From Xanthobacteraceae bacterium (lineage in GTDB: Bacteria > Pseudomonadota > Alphaproteobacteria > Rhizobiales > Xanthobacteraceae): a stretch of 45,440 nucleotides of DNA. The stretch lies in assembly GCA_030037645.1 (NCBI GenBank), contig JASHQI010000128.1, positions 1 through 45,440 on the forward strand, in the 5' to 3' direction. Made by a program: the position numbers and the translations under genes. Shown piece after piece: positions 8,146 through 16,445 of the stretch; positions within the stretch are counted from its first letter, which is position 1, and the number at the start of each line of letters is the position of its first letter. The notes under the pieces were generated by a model. It saw only the letters and a list, made by a program, of their open reading frames with translations. It did not search any database and was not told the origin of the DNA.

Positions 8146-9144
8146 CTACTTCGCGGCCGCCACATACCGCTCCAGCGTCATCGGACTGCCCTTGTGCGCC
8201 GGCTCGCGTGGCTCGACGCCGGCAAACCGGCTGGCTTCCGCAAACCACTGCGCGCGGGCCGGCAGCTGCCAGCGGCGCTTGCCGGCGAAAGAGGCGTCCC
8301 AGCGTACCGGCTCGTCCTCGATGTCCATGCATTGATAATGCGTGTTGAACAACTCGATGCGATGGCCATCCGGATCGCGCATATAGACGAACAGCGCATG
8401 ACCCGGCCCATGGCGGCCCGGGCCGAATTCGATGTTTTCCGCGAAACCCATGTTGGACGCGAGATCGCAGACGTAGAAGAACAGATAGGATTCGGGGATG
8501 CTGAACGCCGCGTGATGCAGCCGCGGTCCCGCGCCGGGCGCGAACACGATGTCGTGCGGATTGCCCTTGCGCTGCAGGAACACGAACAGCGGCTCATCGG
8601 TGCTGTCCGCCACAATGTATTCGGACAGCCGAAAGCCCAGCCCCATGTAGAACTCCAATTGACGCTGAACATCCGGCACCAGAAGCTGAAAGTGATCGAT
8701 GCGTTGCGGCACGGCGCCGCGGTGATGCTCGAAGCTGACCACGAGGCGGGGCTTCGTCGTCATGCTGGCGCAGAATTCAAGCGGCGCGCCCAGCGGATCG
8801 CTGACATGCAGGGTCTTGCCCTGATAGGGCCGTTCAACCCATTGCGCCGGCAGGCCGGCGCTCTCGAAGTAGCGCTTCGCCTTCTCGAGGTCCTCCTCGG
8901 TAAAGCAGCGCATGCCGACGCGCTCGGCTTGCACCGCGTTGGCGCGCTTGAGCACCAGCGAGTGATGGCAGGCCTCGGCAACACCGCGAAGGTAGATCGT
9001 ATTGTTGTCCTCGTCGCTGACGATGAACCCGATCAGATCGACATAGAAGGCGCGGCTTTTGCCGAGGTCTTTGACGTTGAGCACGGCGTGGCTGGCGCGC
9101 GTGACGTTGAACGGCGGAAAGTAGTTTGGACGTGGAATGGGCAC
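8146..9144 (-). CDS. VOC-family extradiol dioxygenase (homoprotocatechuate/catechol 2,3-dioxygenase-like)
   Basis: A 332-residue protein with two vicinal-oxygen-chelate domains, the layout of type I extradiol ring-cleavage dioxygenases. The metal ligands are present in the C-terminal domain: His151 (RIDHFQ), His210/211 (RLHHAAF) and Glu264 (HRIELFN). His197 (NPHD) falls where homoprotocatechuate 2,3-dioxygenase has its second-sphere His200. Such enzymes use Fe(II) or Mn(II) to open catechol rings next to the diol. The C-terminal tail of about 60 residues also fits the homoprotocatechuate group. The gene is divergent from the UbiD-family decarboxylase, 100 bases between starts, suggesting one pathway. 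The true substrate is not visible. Confidence 0.85.
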   Translation of the reverse strand: MPIPRPNYFPPFNVTRASHAVLNVKDLGKSRAFYVDLIGFIVSDEDNNTIYLRGVAEACHHSLVLKRANAVQAERVGMRCFTEEDLEKAKRYFESAGLPAQWVERPYQGKTLHVSDPLGAPLEFCASMTTKPRLVVSFEHHRGAVPQRIDHFQLLVPDVQRQLEFYMGLGFRLSEYIVADSTDEPLFVFLQRKGNPHDIVFAPGAGPRLHHAAFSIPESYLFFYVCDLASNMGFAENIEFGPGRHGPGHALFVYMRDPDGHRIELFNTHYQCMDIEDEPVRWDASFAGKRRWQLPARAQWFAEASRFAGVEPREPAHKGSPMTLERYVAAAK

Positions 9145-9244
9145 GGCTTACTCCACATTGCGTCGCAAGGTCTGCCATAGCTTGACACGTACTGGGCCTA
9201 CATTCATACCCCGATTGTTTGAATTCGACGACATGGAGACGATC

Positions 9245-10705
9245 ATGGCGAGCGCGGGGGCTGCGACGACACAGCGCGAGAGCTACCGCGGATTACGTGG
9301 CTGGCTGTCGGCTGTCGACAAGCTCGGCGAGCTGGAGCGTGTTTCCGGCGCCCATTGGGACGTCGAGATGGGCGGTATCACGCAGATGCTGACAGAGACA
9401 AGCCGCGGCACGGCACCGGCGATCCTGTTCGACGACGTGCCCGGCTATCCGAAAGGCTACCGCACGCTCTACGGTCAGCTTTCCTCGATCAAGCGCATTG
9501 CGCTGACGCTCGGGCTGCTGCTCGAACACGAACGCAAGGTCGACATCGTGCAGCGCTACCACGCGCGCATGCAGGATTTGAAACCGCTCAAGCCGCGCTT
9601 CGTCAACGACGGCCCGATTTTCGAGAACGTCACCGAAGGCGACGCGGTCGACGTCTTGAGATTCCCGGTGCCGCGCCACCACGAGCAGGACAAGGCGCGC
9701 TTCATCGGCACCGCCTGCTGCGTCGTTACCAAGGATCCCGACGCCGGCTGGTTCAACCTCGGCGCCTATCGCAGCCAGGTCTACGACGGCAAAACCGTCG
9801 GCTGCCAGATCACCGAAGGCAAGCACGGCCGCATCCACCGCGACAAATATTTTTCCCGCGGCGAGCCGATGAAGGTGGTGATCCTGTGCGGCCAGGACCC
9901 GCTTCTGTTCATGCTGTCATCAAGCCCGCTGCCGGAAGTGAGCGAATACGATATCGCCGGCGGCTTGCGCGGCGAGCCGATCGACGTGGTGCGCGGACCC
10001 TTCACCGGCTTTCCGATTCCGGCCGATTGCGAGATCGCCATCGAGGGCGAGACGGTCGCCGGCCAGACCATGCCGGAAGGTCCATTCGGCGAATGGATGG
10101 GCTATTACTCGGACGACACGCAGGATCGGCCCTACGTCACGGTCAAGACCATCCTGCATCGCAACGATCCAATCCTGACCTGCGCGCCGCAGCATAAGCC
10201 CGTGGACGAGACCGGGCTGTTGAAGGGCATTGCCGGCGCGGCGCAGATCTGGCGCGCGCTCGACGCCTGCGGCATCCCCGACGTGCTCGGCGTTTGGAAC
10301 CACGAAGCGGGGCCGGCGACCCGATTCACCGCAATTCAGCTTCGCCAGCGCTATCCCGGCCACGCCCGCCAGGCGCTGCACGTGGCGTGCTCGTGTCAAG
10401 GCGGCGCCTATGCCGGGAAGTGGACGGTGGTTGTCGACGAGGACATCGATGCCGGCGACCTCGATCAGGTTTTATGGGCGATGTGCACGCGCTTCGATCC
10501 GAAGGTCGATATCGATCTGGTGCAAAAAGCCTGGGCTTCAAAGCGCGATCCGCTTTATCTGCCCGGCAACTTCAACAACCGCATCCTCATCGACGCCTGC
10601 ATCCCTTACGACATGAAGCTGAAGAATACCTTCCCGCCGACGGTCGATGTCAGCGGCGACTTACGCGCAAAACTGCGGGCGAAATTTCCGAAGCTGTTTC
10701 ACTAG
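9245..10705 (+). CDS. UbiD-family (prenyl-FMN-dependent) decarboxylase
   Basis: A 486-residue member of the UbiD family, which reversibly decarboxylates aromatic or alpha,beta-unsaturated acids using prenylated FMN. The family motif PEGPFGEWMGYY gives Glu278 and Glu283, the acid residues of the active site. The middle of the protein has the usual metal/cofactor region (GAYRSQVYDGKTVGCQ). I chose the ATG at 9245 because GGAGA lies 6-7 bases upstream and the protein then has normal length; an ATG at 9233 is possible. No UbiX-type prenyltransferase, needed to make the cofactor, is in this window. The divergent neighbour is a ring-cleaving dioxygenase, so a decarboxylation-to-catechol step is plausible. 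Confidence 0.92.
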   Translation: MASAGAATTQRESYRGLRGWLSAVDKLGELERVSGAHWDVEMGGITQMLTETSRGTAPAILFDDVPGYPKGYRTLYGQLSSIKRIALTLGLLLEHERKVDIVQRYHARMQDLKPLKPRFVNDGPIFENVTEGDAVDVLRFPVPRHHEQDKARFIGTACCVVTKDPDAGWFNLGAYRSQVYDGKTVGCQITEGKHGRIHRDKYFSRGEPMKVVILCGQDPLLFMLSSSPLPEVSEYDIAGGLRGEPIDVVRGPFTGFPIPADCEIAIEGETVAGQTMPEGPFGEWMGYYSDDTQDRPYVTVKTILHRNDPILTCAPQHKPVDETGLLKGIAGAAQIWRALDACGIPDVLGVWNHEAGPATRFTAIQLRQRYPGHARQALHVACSCQGGAYAGKWTVVVDEDIDAGDLDQVLWAMCTRFDPKVDIDLVQKAWASKRDPLYLPGNFNNRILIDACIPYDMKLKNTFPPTVDVSGDLRAKLRAKFPKLFH

Positions 10706-10865
10706 GTCATAGCCCGGATCGAACGATCACGAATTCCAGCAGCGGCGCGGCTCGTCCGACCGATTGCACTTGGTTTGTGAACTCAGGTTGGCGCAATCAA
10801 GGCTGCAATCGGGGGCGTCAGTGCGGTTATAATATCACCCGATCGAGATCTTGCGGGAGGACGCC

Positions 10866-11333
10866 ATGGCGCAAAGCTTTACCCTTGCCGTTGACGGTAC
10901 GACACGGACCATTGTCGTTGACGATCCCGACATGCCGTTGCTCTACGCGTTGCGCGACGATCTCGGATTGAACAATCCGCGGTTCGGCTGCGGGCTGGGT
11001 CAATGCGGCGCCTGCACCGTGCACATCGACGGCCGCCCTTCCCGCTCCTGCATCACGCCGCTTTCTGCCATCGGCGATAGCAAGATCACCACGCTCGCCG
11101 GCCTCGGCACGCCGGAACATCCACACCCGATCCAAAAAGCCTGGCTCGACGAGCAAGTCTCGCAATGCGCCTACTGCATCAACGGTTGGATCATGACGGC
11201 GGCGGCGCTTCTCGACGAGAAGCCGCATCCGACCGACAAGGAAATCGTCGACGTGCTCTCGACCCTGATTTGCCGCTGCGGTACTCACGGCGCCGCCATC
11301 CGCGCGGTCAAGCGCGCGGCGCAAGCGGCTTAA
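10866..11333 (+). CDS. 2Fe-2S subunit of a molybdenum hydroxylase (isoquinoline 1-oxidoreductase alpha-like)
   Basis: A 155-residue protein with both iron-sulfur sites of the xanthine-dehydrogenase small-subunit family. The plant-type cluster is held by Cys42, Cys47, Cys50 and Cys62 (CGLGQCGAC...SC). The second cluster is held by Cys101, Cys104, Cys136 and Cys138 (CAYC...CRC). It passes electrons from the molybdenum subunit encoded 11 bases downstream. The ATG at 10866 follows CGGGAGG with good spacing. No FAD subunit is present, which is normal for the isoquinoline-oxidoreductase type, whose electrons go to a membrane acceptor. Confidence 0.93.
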   Translation: MAQSFTLAVDGTTRTIVVDDPDMPLLYALRDDLGLNNPRFGCGLGQCGACTVHIDGRPSRSCITPLSAIGDSKITTLAGLGTPEHPHPIQKAWLDEQVSQCAYCINGWIMTAAALLDEKPHPTDKEIVDVLSTLICRCGTHGAAIRAVKRAAQAA

Positions 11334-11344
11334 GGGAGGCGGCC

Positions 11345-13612
11345 ATGACCATCGCACTCAGTCGCCGCGCGTTTATCTCTTCGACCGGCGCCCTCGTCGT
11401 CGCGCTCGCTTCGCCCGATTGGGCCGATGCCGCTGCGTCCGACCAGCCCGCTGCCGCGCGCTCGCTCAAGCCCGATCAACTTGACTCCTATATCGCCATC
11501 GACAGGGACGGCGTGGTTACCGCTTATTACGGCAAGATCGACGGCGGCCAGGGACTGGGCACCTCGATCCCGCAAATGGTCGCCGAAGAGCTCGACGTGC
11601 CGCTCGAGCGCGTGCAGCTCGTCATCGGCGACACCGGACGCACCGTCGATATGGGCGGAGCGAGCGCGGCGACCGGGGTGTCGCGCGCCGGCATGAATCT
11701 ACGCCGGATGGCGGCGCAAGCGCGCAAGCTGTTGATCGAGAAGGCCGCGGAAAAGCTCGGCGTTCCCGCCGAACGGCTCGCCATCAGCGCCGGCGTGATT
11801 CACGATTCGGCCGATCCCGCAAAAGCTGTCTCGTACGCCGCATTGATCGGCGGACAGGCGTTCGATAGCGCGGTCAAATGGAATGGCAAGCTCGGAAACA
11901 CGCTTGCCGTCTCGGGCGATACCAAAATCAAAGCGCCGAAGGATTTCAAGGTGATCGGCACATCGCCGCCAAGGCGCGATTTGCCCGGCAAAGTCTTCGG
12001 CACGTTGGAAATGGCCGCCGACGTCCGGCTCCCCGGCATGCTGCACGCGCGCATGATCCGGCCGAAGATTGCCGGCGCTGTACCGATCGCGGTCGATGAA
12101 AGCTCGATTGCGGATATTCCCGGTGCGCAAGTCGTCCACATCAAGGACTTCCTGGCTGTCGTCGCCGAGAAGGAGTGGAACGCGGTGCGCGCCGCGCAAA
12201 AGCTCAAGGTGACATGGTCGGAATCGAACCCGAATTTCCCGGGCACTGAGGGCTTGCACGACTACATCCGCAAGGCGCCGATCATAAAACGCGTCATCCA
12301 GATGCAGAGTGGCGATTTTGACGACGGCATCAAGCAGGCCGCGCGCATCATCGAGGGCGAATACGAATTCCCCACCCAATCGCATTCCTCGACCGGGCCG
12401 GCCTGCGGCGTTGCCGACTATCGCGACGGCGGCTGCACGATCTACAGCTCGACCCAAAAGCCGCATTACGCGGTGCATGGCGTCGCCGAGCTGCTCGACC
12501 TGCCGCCCGAGAAAGTACGCACGATCTGGATGTTCGGCACCGGCAGCTACGGTCGCAACGACCAAGGCGACGCCACCGCCGACGCAGCGGTGCTTTCAAA
12601 ACATCTCGGCCGGCCGGTCCGCGTGCAGTACATGCGCTACGAGGGCATCGCCTGGGATCCCAAGGGCACGGCTTCGGTCAATCGCAGCAAGGTCGGACTC
12701 GATGCCTCGGGCACGGTTATCGCCTATGAGAGCATCAGCAAGGCGTTCTCGCGTCTCAATGTGCAAACCAGCGAAGGCCGCGCGGCCGACGTGCTCGCCG
12801 GGCATCTGCTCGGCTTTCCGTTGAAGCCGGAGCAAAGCTTTGAAATCCCGGTCGCGTCCTACACCTTTGCTCATCAGCGGCGCGGCTGGGAGATCGTGCC
12901 ACCGCTGATGGACCGCGCATCGCCGATGCGCACGAGCCATCTGCGAGATCCTTATGGGCCGCCGATCCTGTTCGGCAGCGAGTCCTTCATGGACGAGGTC
13001 GCGGCGGCGACCAACACCGATCCGGTCGATTTTCGGCTGCGCTATCTGACGGACCCCCGCGACCGTGACGCCGTGCGCATCGCCGCCGAGCATTATGGCT
13101 GGGACAAGCGACCCTCGCCGCGCCCCGACGCCAAGAGTGCGGATGTCGCGACCGGCCGCGGCATCGCATTCCGCCGGCACTTCACAACCTACGTCGCGCT
13201 CATCGCCGAAGTGCGCGTGCATCGCAAAACCGGCGTGATCGAGCCCATTCGATACGTTTGCGCCCACGATGTGGGACTGATCATCAATCCAGCCACATTG
13301 CGGCAAGTGATCGACCGCCAGCTTGTTTATGGCACGAGCCGCACCTTCTTCGAAGAGCTGCGGTTCGACAAGAACATGGTGACGAGCGTCGATTGGCTGA
13401 CCTATCCGGTGCTGTTCGCTGATTTCCCGCTGCCGCAGATCGATATCGTATTGATCGAAAGGCCGGAGGAAGCGCCCTCGGGCGCCGCCGAGATGGCGCT
13501 CGGCTTGGTGCCGGCCGCAGTCGGCAACGCGGTATTCGACGCCACCGGGGTGCGTCTGCGCCGCGTCCCGTTCACGCCCGAGCGCGTCAAGGCGGCCCTC
13601 GAAAAGGCGTGA
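11345..13612 (+). CDS. Molybdenum-binding subunit of aldehyde/isoquinoline oxidoreductase (IorB-like)
   Basis: A 755-residue molybdopterin hydroxylase subunit that inserts water-derived oxygen into N-heteroaromatics or oxidises aldehydes. It opens with a twin-arginine signal (LSRRAFISSTG), so the folded cofactor-bearing complex is probably exported to the periplasm with its small subunit. Cofactor-binding segments include DGGQGLGTSIPQM and FGTGSYGRNDQGD. The catalytic Glu is in SGAAEMALG (about residue 716). The start is the ATG at 11345, just after GGGAGG; an open frame upstream overlaps the small subunit and is not coding. Its end is 7 bases from the end of the convergent LTXXQ gene. Exact substrate unknown. 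Confidence 0.92.
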   Translation: MTIALSRRAFISSTGALVVALASPDWADAAASDQPAAARSLKPDQLDSYIAIDRDGVVTAYYGKIDGGQGLGTSIPQMVAEELDVPLERVQLVIGDTGRTVDMGGASAATGVSRAGMNLRRMAAQARKLLIEKAAEKLGVPAERLAISAGVIHDSADPAKAVSYAALIGGQAFDSAVKWNGKLGNTLAVSGDTKIKAPKDFKVIGTSPPRRDLPGKVFGTLEMAADVRLPGMLHARMIRPKIAGAVPIAVDESSIADIPGAQVVHIKDFLAVVAEKEWNAVRAAQKLKVTWSESNPNFPGTEGLHDYIRKAPIIKRVIQMQSGDFDDGIKQAARIIEGEYEFPTQSHSSTGPACGVADYRDGGCTIYSSTQKPHYAVHGVAELLDLPPEKVRTIWMFGTGSYGRNDQGDATADAAVLSKHLGRPVRVQYMRYEGIAWDPKGTASVNRSKVGLDASGTVIAYESISKAFSRLNVQTSEGRAADVLAGHLLGFPLKPEQSFEIPVASYTFAHQRRGWEIVPPLMDRASPMRTSHLRDPYGPPILFGSESFMDEVAAATNTDPVDFRLRYLTDPRDRDAVRIAAEHYGWDKRPSPRPDAKSADVATGRGIAFRRHFTTYVALIAEVRVHRKTGVIEPIRYVCAHDVGLIINPATLRQVIDRQLVYGTSRTFFEELRFDKNMVTSVDWLTYPVLFADFPLPQIDIVLIERPEEAPSGAAEMALGLVPAAVGNAVFDATGVRLRRVPFTPERVKAALEKA

Positions 13613-13619
13613 GCTTATT

Positions 13620-14990
13620 TTACTTCGCGGCGAAGAGTTGAACGCCCATCGTGTTGAAGCGAGCCTTCTGGTCGTCGCTGAGCGCGTTGTAGAAATCCTC
13701 CAGCGGCGGACGGACGGTCTTCACGGCTTGCAACATAGCCTGCAAGTGCTTGCCGACCGCATCCAGCCGCTCCGGCGGGGTGCTTGGGGCTTCGGTCGGA
13801 CAGGACGCCTTGACCAGGTTTGCAGCGTTCGCGGCGGCTGTTTGCAGCGCTTCCAGTTTCGCCCGCTGTGCATCGTTCGGTTGCACGACTTGATTGATCT
13901 GGTCGGTGGGCCACGGCCTGACGTCGGCGCCACATTCTGTCTGCGGGCTTTGCGAAGCCTGCTGGCCGTTTGGAGCCCTCCTGCTTCTCGGCGGCGTCAT
14001 GTCGTTGAATCGGGCCTTTTGCTCGTCACTCAACGAGTCGTAAAACTTCGCCAGCGACGGCTGCACGATGTTGACGGCCTGAACCAGGCCTTCGAGGCGC
14101 TGCTGCATCTCGGCAATCCGGCCCGTCGGTGTGAACGAGACGGTCGTGGGACAGTGCGCTTGGATCACATTGCTCGCCTTGACGATGGCGTTGCCAAGGT
14201 CATCAAGCAGGGCGCTTTGCTGTTGATTTGGCTTGACGGCATCCTGAATCTGGTCGATCGGCCAGCCAGTAACCTCGGCAGCTTCATCCGCGCAGCTTTG
14301 GGCGACGCTCTGCGTGAGGGCGGACATGCGCGCCTGAGCGCCCGGACCCTGCACATATTCACCGTAATTGTACGGAGAGAAAATGCCCTCGTAGATGTCG
14401 CCGTAGCCGTAATCCCAGAACGGGTCGTAATACCCATAGTAGTACGGCCACAGCGCGTAATAGAAGAAATCTCCATAGGCATACGGCCAAAACAGCGGGC
14501 CGACCCAGCCCAGATGGTGATGCGGGTGCCAGCGCCCGTTCAGAAATGGACGAAACGCATTGCCCGCTACGAAATGACGACGCGCTGCAAACGCTCTCGG
14601 GTTTGATGCGAGCCGCCTATGAGAAACGGCACCGATCGGAGCGTGCATCGCCACTGCCGGCCCATGACCACGAACCACAGGGTGGAAGGATGGACGAAAA
14701 CCATGCGCCACACGCGGGCCGTGCCCGATCCTGAAATGGGGGACTGCATGCACCGTGAAGTGCCGCGGCGCGAAGTGTGGCGCAGCATGCGGGGCGAAAT
14801 GTCGAGCAGCGAAATGCGGGGCGAAATGTGGAGCCGCGAAATGCGGCGCTGCAAAATGTGGCGCCGGGTGCCCTCCTCCGCCCGGTGGCCGACCGCCTCC
14901 GGGATGAGGCCTCGCAGCGTTTGCCGCTGCGACGAGATAGAGCGAAAGGCCGATAATGCCAACGCCTGTTGCAATCTTCGATGTGATCAT
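13620..14990 (-). CDS. His-rich envelope protein with two LTXXQ-type (Spy/CpxP-like) modules
   Basis: A 456-residue secreted protein. After a signal peptide (ending ANA) comes a His/Phe/Ala/Pro region with repeated APHF-like units (about residues 40-80), then a His-rich stretch, then a Tyr/Trp-rich segment (DFFYYALWPYYYGYYDPFWDYGYG). The C-terminal half holds two copies of a domain of roughly 110 residues, each with a WP-x-DQI opening, a conserved Cys and a terminal LSDEQKARFN or LSDDQKARFN helix, the hallmark of LTXXQ/Spy-like proteins. Spy relatives act as periplasmic chaperones or metal-stress factors; the His-rich part might bind metal. I used the ATG at 14990; a TTG at 15002 is possible. 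No clear ribosome site. Confidence 0.82.
   Translation of the reverse strand: MITSKIATGVGIIGLSLYLVAAANAARPHPGGGRPPGGGGHPAPHFAAPHFAAPHFAPHFAARHFAPHAAPHFAPRHFTVHAVPHFRIGHGPRVAHGFRPSFHPVVRGHGPAVAMHAPIGAVSHRRLASNPRAFAARRHFVAGNAFRPFLNGRWHPHHHLGWVGPLFWPYAYGDFFYYALWPYYYGYYDPFWDYGYGDIYEGIFSPYNYGEYVQGPGAQARMSALTQSVAQSCADEAAEVTGWPIDQIQDAVKPNQQQSALLDDLGNAIVKASNVIQAHCPTTVSFTPTGRIAEMQQRLEGLVQAVNIVQPSLAKFYDSLSDEQKARFNDMTPPRSRRAPNGQQASQSPQTECGADVRPWPTDQINQVVQPNDAQRAKLEALQTAAANAANLVKASCPTEAPSTPPERLDAVGKHLQAMLQAVKTVRPPLEDFYNALSDDQKARFNTMGVQLFAAK
14756..14870 (-). repeat. Degenerate tandem repeat coding for A-P-H-F units
   Basis: Within the LTXXQ protein gene, short units encoding APHFA, ARHFA and APRHF recur about eight times with the recurring DNA word GCGAAATG(C/T)GG on the plus strand. 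The repetition gives a His-rich segment and could vary in length by slippage. Confidence 0.7.
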
Positions 14991-15270
14991 AGCAGAAGCC
15001 AATTTGTTAGAACCAATCGAACTCAGCGTGCATGTGAGATTCCATATCTACTTCCGCTAGAGTCAACGCGACTTCAGCCGCGGCGTTCCCGCGAATGTGA
15101 CCGGAAACAAACCTGTGATGCTGCAGTGCACGCACGACGACGGAGTATTTGCTGTCAGTTTCGGCGTCGCGCCAACCCAATGCCGGAGTTTGGCGCATGT
15201 CAAAGCCAGAAACAGGGCTGACACTGCGCTCGCGATGCTGCCTATACCAGCGACGCCTTTTGCGTTGCGC

Positions 15271-15963
15271 TCAGCCCGCGCGGCGCTTCAAACGGGCTTG
15301 CAGTCCGACAATACCCTCGCGCGTGAATGCTTGCTTGCTCTGCAAATCTTCCGGCGTGAATTGCATTTGCGCGCCGGGGAAGCCTACCAACCGCCAACCG
15401 GCAAAGTCCTTGTTACCGCCATAGATCGGATCGGCGAACATGCCTTCCATCGTGTGCCTGCGGAGCGTGCCGAAAAACGCCGCAGCGGTAGGCCAAGCGA
15501 ACTCCGCAACCTTGCCCTGCGCGAGCACCGCGACCGTGTCGTCCTGTTGTGCGGTTGTCAGCTGCCGGAATGGCTTGCCATACGCTTTCACGCAGTGAGC
15601 ATCGAGCTGCGTCAAGCCGTGCCGGTAAAACTCCTGGTCGTCCTTGTAGGCGCCGGAAAGCGCAAGATCGATGTAGTTGAGCACCCCTGCGTCACGCGCA
15701 CCCGGCTTGCCCGGTGCGCCTGGCATGATGCGCTCTGTGAGCGCCGCGATTGTCTCGCCATCGTCGTCGTTGAAGAACGCGCCATGGCCTCCCGTCATGC
15801 TGACAGTCGAGCCGGCAGGCGCGTTCGGCGCCATATTTTCCGCCATCTGGCTATCGCGACTTTTGGCGAACGCCTCTGGGACCAGGGCTGCACTGGCAGC
15901 CGCTCCCGCACCAATCGCCGTACCGACCAGAAAGGCACGGCGAGCTTCGTCAGGCTTGCTCAT
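15271..15963 (-). CDS. Gluconate 2-dehydrogenase subunit 3 family protein (Tat-exported)
   Basis: A 230-residue protein with a twin-arginine-type leader (EARRAFLVGTAIGAGAAASAAL) and the gluconate 2-dehydrogenase gamma-subunit pattern: LTERIMPGAPGKPGARDAGVLNYID, a central helical region, then DPIYGGNKDFAGWRLVGFPGAQ. In the known complexes this small subunit helps export and assemble a flavin-containing GMC dehydrogenase and a multihaem cytochrome c. Neither partner is next to it here. I chose the ATG at 15963 because GGGAG lies 7 bases upstream; an ATG six bases earlier sits too close to that site. Confidence 0.85.
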   Translation of the reverse strand: MSKPDEARRAFLVGTAIGAGAAASAALVPEAFAKSRDSQMAENMAPNAPAGSTVSMTGGHGAFFNDDDGETIAALTERIMPGAPGKPGARDAGVLNYIDLALSGAYKDDQEFYRHGLTQLDAHCVKAYGKPFRQLTTAQQDDTVAVLAQGKVAEFAWPTAAAFFGTLRRHTMEGMFADPIYGGNKDFAGWRLVGFPGAQMQFTPEDLQSKQAFTREGIVGLQARLKRRAG

Positions 15964-16445
15964 GCTCATTCTCCCTCGCTTGTGATTATATACCCGCCTC
16001 GTTCTGCCTTCAACGCGGGTCGCGCTATCCAACCGCGAGAAAGCAAAAGGAGAATCTGGAATTTTGCCGGTCAGCGTGAGCGCTAGAGCCTTCGCAGCTC
16101 AATTGGCTGACCCGCCTCAGTGTGGCTTGCCGACGAATGCGTGCCGGTACTGTCGCTCGAATATCACACGTCACGAAGAACGCATTGTGTCGGCACAGCA
16201 ACAAGGCTGCGGAGTTGATATTGGCCAATGCGTAGGGCATGTTTGTGGTTAACGTGATCTCTGGGGGCGTGATCGATACGGACGCGAGCACAGTCTGACC
16301 CGCCTGGTCGACCTCATGGGCCAGCGGGATGTAGTGCGTATTGCTCGTGAATATTCAGTTTTCTGGGCTGTGTTTGGGATTGTGAATCAACGGGTTGTCG
16401 GCGGTGTATGCGTTGACCCATGCCGGTTTGCGTCGGGGGGGTTGG
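15964..16445. other. Long intergenic stretch with no supported gene
   Basis: About 480 bases separate the divergent gluconate-dehydrogenase subunit and the RND efflux operon. Open frames here (for example 16025-16291 minus) have no ribosome site or recognisable domain and look like chance. The region should hold promoters for both neighbours, but I cannot identify convincing -35/-10 pairs or an operator. The last 100 bases are less GC-rich than the surrounding genes. Confidence 0.6.

Noticed and set aside
10828..10833. TATAAT box upstream of the Mo-hydroxylase genes
   Set aside because: It is a perfect -10 word, but no acceptable -35 lies 16-18 bases upstream, so I do not call a promoter.
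13638..14606. 322-codon plus-strand frame opposite the LTXXQ protein
   Set aside because: The minus-strand product has a signal peptide and a duplicated domain; this frame has only biased composition.
15007..15198. 63-codon minus-strand frame between the LTXXQ and gluconate-dehydrogenase genes
   Set aside because: No ribosome site or family resemblance that I can see; kept out as too weak, though a small gene cannot be excluded.
15097..16086. 329-codon plus-strand frame opposite the gluconate-dehydrogenase subunit
   Set aside because: The minus-strand protein has a clear Tat leader and family motifs; the plus frame shows no recognisable features.
16025..16291. 88-codon minus-strand frame before the RND operon
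   Set aside because: No ribosome site, no signal peptide and no domain; probably chance.
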